IMG/VR virus record: IMGVR_UViG_3300030406_001057
Span: 2,189 to 50,441 of that record
Source of the DNA: a virus
Direction: 5' to 3' (one strand)
Length of the DNA stretch: 48,253 bases
Positions within the stretch are counted from its first letter, which is position 1; each line of letters begins with the position of its first letter. The notes beneath the pieces were generated by a model. It worked only from the letters and a program-made list of their open reading frames with translations, did not search any database and was not told where the DNA came from. The position numbers and the translations under genes were made by a program. Below are positions 1 through 8,657 of this stretch, one piece after another.

Positions 1-2
1 TG

Positions 3-356
3 GTTCGCCCTTATACTGACGATATCTGTGCTCATTGGAGATTTAAGACACCAGAGATTGCAGTAGAATCTTCTAATCATATCTTCGGCATGTATCTAGA
101 TTACCGAGATCAAAAAGATTTTATCGGTATGGATATGTGCCGTAAGTTTTTAGAGATGGGTTTTACTAGATCTAGACGCTATGCTAATCATAGGGATGGT
201 AAGAAATATAAAAATGGTAAAGTCTTGCCACAAGAACCAGATCATGCTACATGTGATTTTGCTAAGTCTGCAAAAATATTTAAAAAAGTTAGAGATATTG
301 TAGCGAAGAATAAAACTTATGTTACAATGAGGAAAGAGTGGAGATCATCTGAATGA
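3..356 (+). CDS. DUF4385 family protein, 5' end cut by window
   Basis: The frame is open from the window edge, so the N-terminus is missing; the first internal ATG at 90 is not the true start. The visible part has the hallmarks of the DUF4385 family of T4-like cyanophages and some bacteria: a HWRFKTPE motif near position 40, then DMCRKFLEMGFTRSRRYANH around 135-190, rich in conserved Arg, Met and aromatic residues. The family's function is unknown. The stop overlaps the next start (ATGA at 353), so the two genes are probably co-translated. Family assignment is by remembered pattern; the role is not inferred. Confidence 0.75.
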   Translation, partial: VRPYTDDICAHWRFKTPEIAVESSNHIFGMYLDYRDQKDFIGMDMCRKFLEMGFTRSRRYANHRDGKKYKNGKVLPQEPDHATCDFAKSAKIFKKVRDIVAKNKTYVTMRKEWRSSE

Positions 357-868
357 ATATCTTTGTTACCGATCCTGACCCGATCAAATCTGCTCAGGTA
401 TTACCTGATAAACACATTGTAAAAATGCCTTTAGAAACCTGTCAAATGTTATCCATTGTAGGTTCTAAGAAGTGGGGTCGTGGTTTCGGTGACTTGCCTA
501 AGTTAGATGGAACACCATACAAGACAGAGAAGGGTGCATTTCGTAATCACCCTTGTACTCTCTGGGCACAAGACAACTGGTCGTGGTTGATTCGTCATGG
601 TCTAGCATTGTGTGAAGAGTATACACACAGGTATGGTAAGGTTCATAGTTGTGAATCTACTATCCTACATGCAGAAAGTATATTTCCATTTCAATACATC
701 AGACACGTCAGAGAGTATTCATTTGAATTTGTATTTGCAGGACCTGATGAGTTCAAGTACGACACAAGTATTGATATCTTTACTGCTTATAAAAGATACA
801 TCGCATCTAAACCATGGGTACATGATAATTACCTAAGGAAACCAGAACGCAGACCAGAGTGGGTATGA
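353..868 (+). CDS. conserved phage protein, possibly pyrimidine dimer DNA glycosylase-like
   Basis: A 171-residue soluble protein. The N-terminus has the pattern DPDPIKSAQVLPDKHIVKM followed by LETCQML. The middle has NHPCTLWAQDNWSWLIRHG and then CEEYTHRYGKVH. This family is frequent in cyanophages and other T4-like phages and has been annotated as pyrimidine dimer DNA glycosylase (Pyr_excise) or left hypothetical. Conserved His, Lys, Glu and Trp residues would fit an enzyme. A UV-repair role would suit a surface-ocean phage, but I see no decisive catalytic signature. It overlaps both neighbours by 4 bases. Confidence 0.6.
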   Translation: MNIFVTDPDPIKSAQVLPDKHIVKMPLETCQMLSIVGSKKWGRGFGDLPKLDGTPYKTEKGAFRNHPCTLWAQDNWSWLIRHGLALCEEYTHRYGKVHSCESTILHAESIFPFQYIRHVREYSFEFVFAGPDEFKYDTSIDIFTAYKRYIASKPWVHDNYLRKPERRPEWV

Positions 869-1098
869 TGTGGAAAGTATGGAAATACGCTCTTGGATCA
901 TTCCAAGATGAAACTACACAAAAGTATGATAATATTATATGTGTAGTCAGAACTTTTATACTACTCGCCTATCTCGTTACCAATTGTTTTATTGTAGCGG
1001 GAGTAATCAGACATTGGAATAAACAATCATGGGAAGAAAATTCGGTGGAGAAGTTTGGGACTTGCTCTCAAGTATCAACCAAACAAAAAAGAATTTGA
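865..1098 (+). CDS. small membrane protein, hypothetical
   Basis: Seventy-seven residues from the ATG at 865, which overlaps the previous stop (ATGATG). A GTG two codons upstream is less likely. A Trp- and Lys-containing start (MMWKVWKYALGSF) is followed by one hydrophobic helix at roughly residues 27-49 and then a polar tail. The last 70 bases overlap the start of gp62 in another frame, so the final residues are probably little constrained. The protein is likely in the inner membrane. I do not recognise a function. Confidence 0.6.
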   Translation: MMWKVWKYALGSFQDETTQKYDNIICVVRTFILLAYLVTNCFIVAGVIRHWNKQSWEENSVEKFGTCSQVSTKQKRI

Positions 1099-1427
1099 TG
1101 GATGAAGATCCATCTTTAGAGAAGAAATACAACACCTGGATCGTTAATAAAGCATTGTCTGGACACACAGATAGTATTCTTTTCGTTAATGAAATGAACA
1201 AAAACTGGCATCTTGATAGGCGGTTACAATACGATTTTTATATAAATAGTTTACGACCGAGGTATCGTAAGTATACTTTTGGTAAGAAAGAGTCGATTGA
1301 ATACCTTGATGATGTAAAGGAATACTTTGGATACAGTTATACCAAAGCTCTTGAGACAATCAGGATTCTATCACTAGACGATTTAGAAACTATACGTAAA
1401 TTATTAGATAAAGGTGGAATGAGATGA
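1029..1427 (+). CDS. 62: clamp loader small subunit gp62
   Basis: Resembles T4 gp62, the small subunit of the gp44/gp62 complex that loads the gp45 sliding clamp. The stretch VWDLLSSINQTKKN followed by YNTWIVNKALS and VNEMN matches the T4 pattern (FFEIIGAINNKTK, then a VENALS-like segment). This alignment reaches back to residue 7, so the start at 1029 is preferred over the ATG at 1098, although the latter touches the upstream stop as TGATG. At 132 residues it is shorter than T4 gp62 (about 187), as is usual in cyanophages. Its 3' neighbour regA is also its neighbour in T4. Confidence 0.85.
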   Translation: MGRKFGGEVWDLLSSINQTKKNLMDEDPSLEKKYNTWIVNKALSGHTDSILFVNEMNKNWHLDRRLQYDFYINSLRPRYRKYTFGKKESIEYLDDVKEYFGYSYTKALETIRILSLDDLETIRKLLDKGGMR

Positions 1428-1840
1428 GTGTCGAAACTGTCGTCCAGTGGAAGCAATCAGATATGATTGAAGTGGTTCTCAAAGAACCAGATGACTTCCT
1501 AAAAGTACGTGAGACTTTAACAAGAATTGGAGTTGCATCACGCAAAGAAAGAAAAATTTATCAATCATGTCATATCTTGCATAAGCAAGGTAAGTATTAT
1601 ATCGTACACTTTAAAGAATTATTTGCTTTGGACGGCAAGATTGCTAACATCACTTTGAATGATATTCAACGTAGAAATAGAATCACACAGTTGTTGTCTG
1701 ATTGGGGACTGTTGAATATTCTAAACCCAGAACTAGTTGGTGAGTTAGCACCACTCAATCAAATTAAAGTTATTTCATTCAAAGAGAAAGGTGAATGGAC
1801 TTTAGAATCGAAATATAATATAGGAAAAAAGAAAGTCTAG
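1424..1840 (+). CDS. regA: RegA translational repressor of early genes
   Basis: Clear homologue of T4 RegA, which binds early mRNAs near their start codons and blocks translation. Shared pattern: MIEVVLKEPDDFLKVRETL, YQSCHILHKQGKYYIVHFKE, then LLSDWGLLNI and KVISFKEKGEW. The start at 1424 gives an ATGA overlap with gp62 and 138 residues. An internal ATG at 1463, preceded by GGAAG, would begin exactly where T4 RegA begins (MIE), so the first 13 residues may be dispensable or untranslated. A strong hairpin terminator follows the stop by 17 bases. Confidence 0.93.
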   Translation: MSVETVVQWKQSDMIEVVLKEPDDFLKVRETLTRIGVASRKERKIYQSCHILHKQGKYYIVHFKELFALDGKIANITLNDIQRRNRITQLLSDWGLLNILNPELVGELAPLNQIKVISFKEKGEWTLESKYNIGKKKV

Positions 1841-1857
1841 TAAACCGTATATAATTC

Positions 1858-1882
1858 AGAGGGTTCTCACACCCTCTTTTTT
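1858..1882 (+). terminator. intrinsic terminator after regA
   Basis: A 7-bp stem AGAGGGT / ACCCTCT with a 6-base loop is followed directly by a run of six T. It closes the gp62-regA unit and separates it from hsp20. Confidence 0.85.
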
Positions 1883-1958
1883 ATGCTAATATGTTTAAAT
1901 AATAATGTGATGCCTAACGGGTCACATCAACTTATGTCGCTTTAAGGAGGACACAATC

Positions 1959-2363
1959 ATGGTAGACTTTAATATCTACAGCCCATTTTCAATTGGATTC
2001 GATGAAACATTCAGTAGACTTGAAGCTCTTGCAGGAGCTGGAACAAATTATCCACCATACAATGTCGTTAACGGACGTGATGGCAGAACCACTCTTGAAA
2101 TCGCTCTTGCTGGATTTTCGAGCGAGGATATCGGAGTGGCAACAGAACGAAATGTTCTAACTGTTACTGCAAAGAAAAAGAAAGAAGAAAAAAACTATGC
2201 CCACCAAGGTATTTCAAACAGATCATTTTCTAAGAACTGGCAACTAGGATCTGACGTCGTGGTCGAGAACGTTACATATGTTGACGGACTATTGACCGTT
2301 GATCTAGTCAAAGAATTACCTGATAAAGAGAAACGAAAAGTATGGTATGGTGAGGCAGCATAA
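1959..2363 (+). CDS. hsp20: small heat shock protein Hsp20 (IbpA-like)
   Basis: A 134-residue small heat-shock chaperone typical of T4-like cyanophages. An N-terminal arm (about residues 1-33) precedes an alpha-crystallin domain: YNVVNGRDGRTTLEIALAGF, then VLTVTAKKKK, FSKNWQL and GLLTVDLVKELP. It would hold partly unfolded proteins during infection, perhaps virion or photosystem proteins. A strong Shine-Dalgarno AAGGAGG lies 10 bases before the ATG. It is flanked by terminators at 1858 and 2371, so it may be an independent transcript. The upstream gap has a short ATGTGA/TCACAT dyad (1905-1927) but no clear promoter. Confidence 0.93.
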   Translation: MVDFNIYSPFSIGFDETFSRLEALAGAGTNYPPYNVVNGRDGRTTLEIALAGFSSEDIGVATERNVLTVTAKKKKEEKNYAHQGISNRSFSKNWQLGSDVVVENVTYVDGLLTVDLVKELPDKEKRKVWYGEAA

Positions 2364-2370
2364 CAATTTA

Positions 2371-2399
2371 AAAGCGAGGCTTGCACGTCTCGCTTTTTT
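2371..2399 (+). terminator. intrinsic terminator after hsp20
   Basis: The arms AAAGCGAGGC and GTCTCGCTTT (one G-T pair) close on a 6-base loop and end in a run of T at 2394-2399. The loop contains the -35 box of the promoter that follows. Confidence 0.88.
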
Positions 2400-2409
2400 G
2401 GTGTATAAT
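2381..2409 (+). promoter_or_regulatory. sigma70-type promoter overlapping the hsp20 terminator
   Basis: TTGCAC (2381-2386), a 17-base spacer and a perfect TATAAT (2404-2409) lie 24-52 bases before the start of the replication block at 2433. This fits a host-polymerase early promoter. The -35 box sits in the terminator loop. Confidence 0.65.
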
Positions 2410-2432
2410 AAAATATGGTTTGAGGAAAAAGC

Positions 2433-2807
2433 ATGAGTATTAAAATCTGTGTGCTTTCGGACGGAGTGAGAGTGATAGGTGATTTCTATGAAGTCACTTC
2501 TACGTTTAAAAAGGTTGTTGGTTATGCAATAGTCCATCCTCAAATCATTTCCATGACCAGAACTGTTCCTTCTTCAATGGTTACACAAACCAATGAACCA
2601 CAGTTCAATGTTCAATTTTCACCATGGAATCCATTTGCAAAAAACCAGTTCTTTAGATTGAACATGGATAGAGTTGTAAGTGTGAGTGATGCTCGTGAAG
2701 ATATTTTACAAATCTATAAGGAACAGTTCTATGTGGAAAATTATCTAGACGATCTAATACCTGACGAACCTTTGGAGAGAATTATCTATGACGATTCAAG
2801 TCGTTAA
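2433..2807 (+). CDS. hypothetical protein, possible Sm-like fold (first of three)
   Basis: A 124-residue soluble protein, first gene behind the promoter at 2381. The N-terminal pattern, an LSDGVRVIGDFYEV strand pair followed by VHPQIISM, looks like the bent beta-strands of Sm/Hfq-like proteins, but this is inference from hydrophobic spacing. The later segment FSPWNPFAKNQFFRLNMDRV is matched in the next protein (SKWNPYTDEAMFQVGFDLV), so the two are probably paralogues. GAGGAAAAAGC before the ATG is an adequate ribosome site. Function unknown; the position just upstream of the polymerase suggests a replication or RNA-related role. Confidence 0.75.
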   Translation: MSIKICVLSDGVRVIGDFYEVTSTFKKVVGYAIVHPQIISMTRTVPSSMVTQTNEPQFNVQFSPWNPFAKNQFFRLNMDRVVSVSDAREDILQIYKEQFYVENYLDDLIPDEPLERIIYDDSSR

Positions 2808-3150
2808 TATGAAATACACAGGGCAGTTGATCATTACTGATCTTGCTAATGTGTGGGAAAGTGAAGAGGCAAAAAACGAAGGAAAACCACCTGTGTGTTT
2901 TTCTTTTGCTAGACCTTATGTACTAGAGATAGACAGTTTGACTGATGAGGGTTATAATCTTCGTATGAGCAAGTGGAATCCTTACACGGATGAAGCAATG
3001 TTCCAGGTTGGTTTTGATTTAGTCACTACTATTAGTGAACCTAAAGCAGCAATCATTGAAGCATATAATAATCGTCTTACACAAGACTCAAAAGATGGTA
3101 CACCAGACTCTCTAAAAGATGGAAAAGAAACTACTAAAGATTCAGAGTGA
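2788..3150 (+). CDS. hypothetical protein, paralogue of the preceding gene
   Basis: One hundred and twenty residues. The start at 2788 overlaps the previous gene by 20 bases and has GGAGAG at suitable spacing, whereas the ATG at 2809 has no ribosome site. Shared with the previous protein: an N-terminal strand region (GQLIITDLANV), a RPYVLEI segment, then SKWNPYTDEAMFQVGFDLVT and a short helix ending in EAYNNR. The C-terminus is polar and probably disordered (KDGTPDSLKDGKETTKD). Function unknown. Confidence 0.72.
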   Translation: MTIQVVNMKYTGQLIITDLANVWESEEAKNEGKPPVCFSFARPYVLEIDSLTDEGYNLRMSKWNPYTDEAMFQVGFDLVTTISEPKAAIIEAYNNRLTQDSKDGTPDSLKDGKETTKDSE

Positions 3151-3352
3151 ACCTTGGATAATTGCCGAGGTAGAAGCGGTTGAAGATGCTGTACTGGGAG
3201 AACCAGATTGTATTCTTATCAACCCTGTAACAGTTGATGGTGAGAAGTGGCCACAGTATTCTGATGATACTGAGGTTGCTCTTAGATCTTCTGATATAAT
3301 TGTAATGGTTAATGCTTCTAAGGAAGCATCTAAGAAGAATTTGATTGAATGA
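3119..3352 (+). CDS. small hypothetical protein, possible third Sm-like member
   Basis: Seventy-seven residues, overlapping the previous gene by 32 bases and the polymerase start by 4 (ATGA). The core has WIIAEVEAVEDAV, DCILINPVTVDG, then SSDIIVMVNAS: a strand-turn-strand order like its two upstream neighbours but without their WNP segment. The coupling to gp43 suggests translation levels tied to the polymerase. Function unknown. Confidence 0.65.
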   Translation: MEKKLLKIQSEPWIIAEVEAVEDAVLGEPDCILINPVTVDGEKWPQYSDDTEVALRSSDIIVMVNASKEASKKNLIE

Positions 3353-5838
3353 AATTTTACACAAACGTTGAACAAGCAGGAAATAATCTGCTAGTACGCG
3401 GATATGAAGGTGGGCAGGCATTTAGTTACAAGGTTAAGTTTAACCCTACACTATACCTGCCCTCTTCTAATTTCTCTAAGTGGAGAACACTAGAGGGAGA
3501 GTGTGTGCAACCAATGAAGCAAGGAACTATTTCTGATGCAAAAGAAACAGTAGCAAGATACCGTGATGCAACCAACATGCAAGTGTATGGGAACACACGG
3601 TATTTGTATCAGTATATTGCTGAAGAATATCCTGCTGATCATGTAATGTTTGATCCCAAACAAATTCGTGTATTCAACATTGATATTGAAACTGCTGCAG
3701 AGAATGGATTCCCAGATATTGAAACTGCTGATCAGGAGATCCTTGCTATTTCGCTAAAGGATTCTCACACTGGTCGCATTACAGTTTGGGGTGCTCGTCC
3801 ATTTAAAAACACAGACAATAAAGTTGACTACTTACACTTTAGAACTGAGTCTGGAATGCTTCAAGCGTTCTTAGAGTATTGGATGAAAAATTATCCTGAT
3901 GTTATTACTGGTTGGAATGTTCAGCTTTTTGATATTCCCTATATTGCTGGGCGCATTGATAGGGTACTTGGTGATCGCTATACTCGTTTTCTTAGCCCGT
4001 GGAATCTTATCTCTAGACGAGAGATTTATATCAAAGGGAGAAAGCAAATTGCCTATGATCTTCCAGGGATTGCTACGTTGGATTATCTGGAACTATACAG
4101 AAAGTTTACGTACTCTAATCAAGAGAGTTACAAACTGGACTACATCTGTTCTGTCGAACTCGGGGAGAAAAAACTAGATCACTCTGAGTATGATACGTTC
4201 AAAGAGTTCTACGAAAACGACTGGCAAAAGTTTATCGAGTATAACATTCATGACGTACGTCTGGTTGATAAACTTGACGGTAAAATGAAGTTACTTGACC
4301 TAGCATTTACAATGGCGTATGATGCTAAGGTCAACTACGAAGATGTGTTTTCACAAGTTCGTATGTGGGATAACTATATCTACGTAGAACTTCTTAAAAG
4401 AAAGATTGCTATTCCTCCTAAAAAGGAAAGTAATAAAGATGAGAAGTATGCAGGTGCATACGTTAAGGAACCTAATCCTGGAATGTATGATTGGGTGGTA
4501 TCATTTGACTTAAATAGTCTATACCCCCACTTGATCATGCAGTACAATATCTCCCCTGAGACACTACAGGATGTTAAACATCCAACAGTAACTGTTGATA
4601 AGATACTCAATCAAGAAGTAAATATTAATGGTCCATTTGCTGTCTGTGCTAATGGTGCTCAATACAGCAGAGAAAAGCAGGGGTTTCTGCCTCAGTTGAT
4701 GCAGAAGATGTATGACGAGCGTGTTATTTTCAAGAAGAAAATGATCACTGCTATGAAGGAGTATGAAAAAAATCCTAGTGTAGAACTATCTAATGAAATT
4801 GCTAGATGTAATAACATTCAAATGGCGAAAAAGATCTCTCTCAATAGTGCTTATGGTGCTATTGGTAATGAACATTTTCGCTATTATAAACTTGCCAACG
4901 CAGAAGCTATTACACTATCTGGTCAGGTTTCTATCCGTTGGATAGAAAACAAAATGAATGCTTACCTAAACAAAATACTTAAAACAAAGGAGGTTGACTA
5001 TGTTATTGCTTCAGATACTGATTCCATCTACCTTAATCTTGGTCCTTTGGTCGAGGTTATATACAAAGAACGAGAAAAGACTACTGAGAGTATTGTTGGG
5101 TTCCTTAACAAGATCTGTGAGGTGGAATTTGAAAAGTATATTGAGAGTTCTTACAAAGCGTTGGCCAACTACGTCAACGCCTATGATCAGAAAATGACTA
5201 TGAAGCGGGAGAATATCGCTGATCGTGGTATTTGGACTGCTAAGAAAAGATACATTTTAAATGTATGGGATAGTGAAGGGGTTCGATACAAAGAACCTAA
5301 ACTAAAAATTATGGGACTAGAAACTGCTAGGTCTTCTACTCCTGCATATTTTAGAACAAAACTATATGATGCTTTTAAGATGATCGTTACTAAGACTAAT
5401 GATGATCTTATTAAATACATTGAAGACACCAAGAGAGAGACAAATTCTCAGGATTATTCTGAGATCTCTTTCCCTCGAGGAGTAAATGGTTTGAATAAGT
5501 ATCAAAGTAAATCTGATATCTATCAGAAAGGCACACCTATTCATGTAAGGGGTGCATTGTTGTACAATTATTACATTCGTAAGAACAACATTCAGAACAA
5601 ACATCAGATGATTCAAGAAGGTGAGAAGATTAAGTTTGTGTATTTAAAAATGCCTAATCCAATCATGGAAAATTGTATTTCATACTTCAGTGAAATACCA
5701 AAAGAGTTTGGACTAGACAATTATATTGATCACAATCTACAGTTTGATAAATCTTTCTTGAAACCTCTGGAAAATGTGCTAGAATGTATTGGTTGGACAA
5801 GTAAGAAAATCGTCACCCTTGATAGATTCTTTGGATGA
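3349..5838 (+). CDS. 43: DNA polymerase, family B (gp43)
   Basis: The replicative polymerase, with 3'-5' exonuclease and polymerase domains, 829 residues (T4 gp43 is about 900). Exonuclease motifs: FNIDIET (Asp112, Glu114), ITGWNVQLFDIPY (about 186-198) and YNIHDVRL (Asp302). Polymerase motif A is SFDLNSLYP (Asp387), motif B is KKISLNSAYGAIGN (about 494-507) and motif C is ASDTDSIY (Asp556, Asp558). WTAKKRY is the conserved KKRY segment. The C-terminus LDRFFG resembles the clamp-binding peptide used to attach to gp45. All catalytic residues are present. The stop overlaps a small ORF start at 5835. Confidence 0.98.
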   Translation: MKFYTNVEQAGNNLLVRGYEGGQAFSYKVKFNPTLYLPSSNFSKWRTLEGECVQPMKQGTISDAKETVARYRDATNMQVYGNTRYLYQYIAEEYPADHVMFDPKQIRVFNIDIETAAENGFPDIETADQEILAISLKDSHTGRITVWGARPFKNTDNKVDYLHFRTESGMLQAFLEYWMKNYPDVITGWNVQLFDIPYIAGRIDRVLGDRYTRFLSPWNLISRREIYIKGRKQIAYDLPGIATLDYLELYRKFTYSNQESYKLDYICSVELGEKKLDHSEYDTFKEFYENDWQKFIEYNIHDVRLVDKLDGKMKLLDLAFTMAYDAKVNYEDVFSQVRMWDNYIYVELLKRKIAIPPKKESNKDEKYAGAYVKEPNPGMYDWVVSFDLNSLYPHLIMQYNISPETLQDVKHPTVTVDKILNQEVNINGPFAVCANGAQYSREKQGFLPQLMQKMYDERVIFKKKMITAMKEYEKNPSVELSNEIARCNNIQMAKKISLNSAYGAIGNEHFRYYKLANAEAITLSGQVSIRWIENKMNAYLNKILKTKEVDYVIASDTDSIYLNLGPLVEVIYKEREKTTESIVGFLNKICEVEFEKYIESSYKALANYVNAYDQKMTMKRENIADRGIWTAKKRYILNVWDSEGVRYKEPKLKIMGLETARSSTPAYFRTKLYDAFKMIVTKTNDDLIKYIEDTKRETNSQDYSEISFPRGVNGLNKYQSKSDIYQKGTPIHVRGALLYNYYIRKNNIQNKHQMIQEGEKIKFVYLKMPNPIMENCISYFSEIPKEFGLDNYIDHNLQFDKSFLKPLENVLECIGWTSKKIVTLDRFFG

Positions 5839-6011
5839 CTAAAAAGGTTTTCGTCGTCACCTGGACTAATTCAGTCGTAGGTCAGGTTAGTCCTGATAGC
5901 ATTAAATTGTTTGAGGACTATACAACTGCTCTTGGTTTTGCTAAACTTATGAGCAAAGAATATAATTATGTAAATTTTTATGAGGATGAAGCAACACAAT
6001 GGGATTCTTAG
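5835..6011 (+). CDS. 58-residue hypothetical protein between gp43 and uvsX
   Basis: A short ORF that overlaps the gp43 stop by 4 bases (ATGA) and the uvsX start by 13, filling the only gap between them. It reads [31 protein letters not shown], then [18 protein letters not shown]. The alternation of strand and helix (VFVVTW, then [15 protein letters not shown]) looks like a real small alpha/beta protein. Function unknown. Both overlaps fit the packing style of this region and support it. Confidence 0.72.
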   Translation: MTKKVFVVTWTNSVVGQVSPDSIKLFEDYTTALGFAKLMSKEYNYVNFYEDEATQWDS

Positions 6012-7015
6012 ATACTGTAATTAAAGATAGTGGAAATGAATTCGCTAGTAAAGTTAGTGAAGGAATCGCTGCAGGAGATATCACAAGTTATATTGATACT
6101 GGTTCTTATATCTTCAATGCGTTAGTTAGTGGGTCGATTTATGGAGGTCTTCCTTCTAACAAAGTTACTGCACTTGCAGGAGAGTCAAGCACAGGTAAAA
6201 CATTCTTTGCTTTGAGTGTTGTTCGCAATTTCCTTGAACTCAATCCTACAGGAGGAGTTATATACTTTGAGTCTGAGTCAGCAATTTCTAAATCCATGAT
6301 TGAAGAACGTGGTATTGACTCTAATCGTATGATTATGATGCCTGTTTCTACGATTGAAGAATTTCGTACACAGGCAAGTAGGATTCTTGATAAGTATTTG
6401 AAAGAACCTAAAGATCAACGTGTACCTATGATGTTTGTCCTAGACAGTCTTGGTATGCTTTCAACCTCTAAAGAAATGGAGGACGTCTCTAATGATAAAC
6501 AAGTCAGAGACATGACTAAGAGTCAATTGATCAAAGGTGCTTTCCGTGTATTGACTTTGAAACTAGGACAAGCAAACGTTCCTATGCTAGTTACTAATCA
6601 TACATATGATGTAATAGGATCCTATGTTCCCACAAAAGAAATGGGTGGAGGTACAGGTCTCAAGTATGCAGCATCTAGTATCATCTATCTTACAAAGAGT
6701 AAAGAACGTGATAGTAAAAAAGAAGTTGTGGGTAACATTATTAAGTGTGAAGCAAAAAAATCTCGTTTAACAGTGGAGGGTAGTAAAATTGCAACACGTC
6801 TATTTTTTGACGAACGTGGTCTCGATAAGTACTATGGACTCTTGGAACTCGGCATTGACCACGGGATCTTTGGAAAGAACGGCAATAGAGTTCTTATTGG
6901 TAAATCTTCCGTTTATCCTTCTGCTGTCCTTGCTGATCCCGAAAAGTATTTCACCCCCGAGGTCATGACCAAACTTGACCAAGCAGCAGAAAAGGAGTTT
7001 GCTTATGGCAACTGA
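5999..7015 (+). CDS. uvsX: UvsX recombinase (RecA-like)
   Basis: Strand-exchange protein of phage recombination and recombination-dependent replication, 338 residues. Walker A is [11 protein letters not shown] (about residues 61-71). Walker B is [11 protein letters not shown] (about 143-153). A following segment with [13 protein letters not shown] and [12 protein letters not shown], then [13 protein letters not shown], matches the DNA-binding loop region of RecA/UvsX. It overlaps the small upstream ORF and the helicase gene, so polymerase, recombinase and helicase are probably made together. Confidence 0.96.
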   Translation: MGFLDTVIKDSGNEFASKVSEGIAAGDITSYIDTGSYIFNALVSGSIYGGLPSNKVTALAGESSTGKTFFALSVVRNFLELNPTGGVIYFESESAISKSMIEERGIDSNRMIMMPVSTIEEFRTQASRILDKYLKEPKDQRVPMMFVLDSLGMLSTSKEMEDVSNDKQVRDMTKSQLIKGAFRVLTLKLGQANVPMLVTNHTYDVIGSYVPTKEMGGGTGLKYAASSIIYLTKSKERDSKKEVVGNIIKCEAKKSRLTVEGSKIATRLFFDERGLDKYYGLLELGIDHGIFGKNGNRVLIGKSSVYPSAVLADPEKYFTPEVMTKLDQAAEKEFAYGN

Positions 7016-8399
7016 GAGGATAGAAGAAACAATTGTTCGGAACCTCTTGTGTAATGAAGAATACTATAGGAAAGTTATTCCTCATCTCGACACATCATAC
7101 TTTGAAAACAATGTAGATAAAACTATCTTTGAAGAGATTCAAGACTTCTCTTGTAAGTATGATAAGTTGCCCACGAAAGAAGTCCTTAGGATTAGTTTAG
7201 GACAGAGAAATGATGTTACAGATGAAATATACAAGTGCTCTATAGATCAGATTACTTCTTATACTGACGAGTGGGTTGATTATAATTGGTTAGTTGACGC
7301 AACAGAAAAATGGTGTCAAGAACGTGCTATCTATAATGCACTCATGCAATCTATTAAGATTGCTGATGGTGGAGATAAGAAAGTAAAGAAAGATGCAATC
7401 CCCTCAATACTACAGGATGCTCTTAGTGTATCTTTTGATGAGCATATTGGACATGACTACATAGAATCTGCTGACGAAAGATATGAATTTTATCATAGAG
7501 ATGAAGAAAAAATACCGTTTGATCTCGAGAAGTTTAACCACATTACAAAAGGTGGTATCCCTAATAAGACTCTCAATGTCGCACTTGCTGGTACTGGTGT
7601 CGGGAAAAGTTTATTCATGTGCCATATGGCTAGCGCCGCGCTCATGCAAGGGCGTAACGTTCTCTATGTTACACTTGAAATGGCAGAAGAAAAAATTGCT
7701 GAACGAATTGATGCAAACTGTCTCAACATCAACATCAAAGACTTAACTGATGTTCCACAAGTAATGTTTAGATCTAAGATCTCTGACTTACAACGTAAAA
7801 CTAAAGGTAAACTTATAATTAAAGAATACCCTACAGCATCTGCACACGCAGGACATTTTCGTTCTTTATTGAATGATCTGACCTTGAAAAAACAGTTCAA
7901 ACCTGATATAATATTTGTAGATTATCTTAACATCTGTGCTAGTGTTAGATACAAAGGTGCTATTGTAAATTCTTACACCTATGTTAAAGCAATTGCTGAA
8001 GAACTCAGAGGTCTTGCCTGTGAGTTTGATCTACCCATTGTATCCGCTACTCAGACTACTAGGTCTGGTTATGGTAATAGTGATGTTGACCTTACTGATA
8101 CTTCAGAATCCTTTGGTCTACCTGCCACTGCTGATCTCATGTTCGCTCTTATCAGCACTGACGAGTTAGAGGCAGAAAATAAAATCTTGGTTAAACAACT
8201 TAAGAACAGATACAATGATCCAACTGTTAATAGAAAATTTGTAGTTGGTATTGATCGTGCTAAGATGAAACTATATGATGTTGATGATTCTCAACAGCAA
8301 CTAATAAATGATGCTGAAGACGATGACGTAGCAGATTCACTTGACTCTCTTAAAAAGAATCAAGCACGACTATCTAAATTTGCTGAATGGAATTATTAG
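7005..8399 (+). CDS. 41: replicative DNA helicase (gp41, DnaB-like)
   Basis: A 464-residue hexameric helicase that unwinds the fork and works with primase gp61. The start at 7005 has AAAAGGAG 5 bases upstream and overlaps uvsX by 11 bases; a longer TTG-start frame from 6975 is unlikely. An N-terminal helical domain (about 1-140) precedes the RecA-like core with Walker [12 protein letters not shown] (about 195-205), [10 protein letters not shown], Walker [13 protein letters not shown], and a SATQTTRSG segment. The C-terminus is acidic and then basic. Confidence 0.96.
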   Translation: MATERIEETIVRNLLCNEEYYRKVIPHLDTSYFENNVDKTIFEEIQDFSCKYDKLPTKEVLRISLGQRNDVTDEIYKCSIDQITSYTDEWVDYNWLVDATEKWCQERAIYNALMQSIKIADGGDKKVKKDAIPSILQDALSVSFDEHIGHDYIESADERYEFYHRDEEKIPFDLEKFNHITKGGIPNKTLNVALAGTGVGKSLFMCHMASAALMQGRNVLYVTLEMAEEKIAERIDANCLNINIKDLTDVPQVMFRSKISDLQRKTKGKLIIKEYPTASAHAGHFRSLLNDLTLKKQFKPDIIFVDYLNICASVRYKGAIVNSYTYVKAIAEELRGLACEFDLPIVSATQTTRSGYGNSDVDLTDTSESFGLPATADLMFALISTDELEAENKILVKQLKNRYNDPTVNRKFVVGIDRAKMKLYDVDDSQQQLINDAEDDDVADSLDSLKKNQARLSKFAEWNY

Positions 8400-8657
8400 A
8401 TGACACTTTCTAAAGAAACAATAGATAAACTTGCTGACGCACTTACATTAGAAGTTATTGATTATATTATTGATAACCCTAAGACAAAAACATTTCTATA
8501 TGAAATGATTAGCGACGCACTATGTGATAAGTTAGGTAACAAGAATGAAGACGGTACTTGCTCTTTTGATAGCAGTTTTCTTACCCCTGCTGTTCTTGAT
8601 AAAATCACATTAACACTTACTCCTAACACAATGCCCTCTGACCCTGCGACATTATGA
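8400..8657 (+). CDS. small hypothetical protein
   Basis: Eighty-five residues, starting at the base after the helicase stop and overlapping mazG by 4. The first half is predicted helical (KETIDKLADALTLEVIDYII, YEMISDALCDKL); the second is Ser/Thr/Pro-rich. Its place between helicase and mazG suggests a minor replication or nucleotide-pool role, but no motif is visible. Confidence 0.72.
   Translation: MTLSKETIDKLADALTLEVIDYIIDNPKTKTFLYEMISDALCDKLGNKNEDGTCSFDSSFLTPAVLDKITLTLTPNTMPSDPATL

Noticed and set aside
1905-1927. ATGTGA / TCACAT dyad upstream of hsp20, like a CRP site
   Set aside because: The spacer is 11 bases, whereas CRP sites need 6, and it does not match the NtcA pattern. It may be a weak hairpin only.
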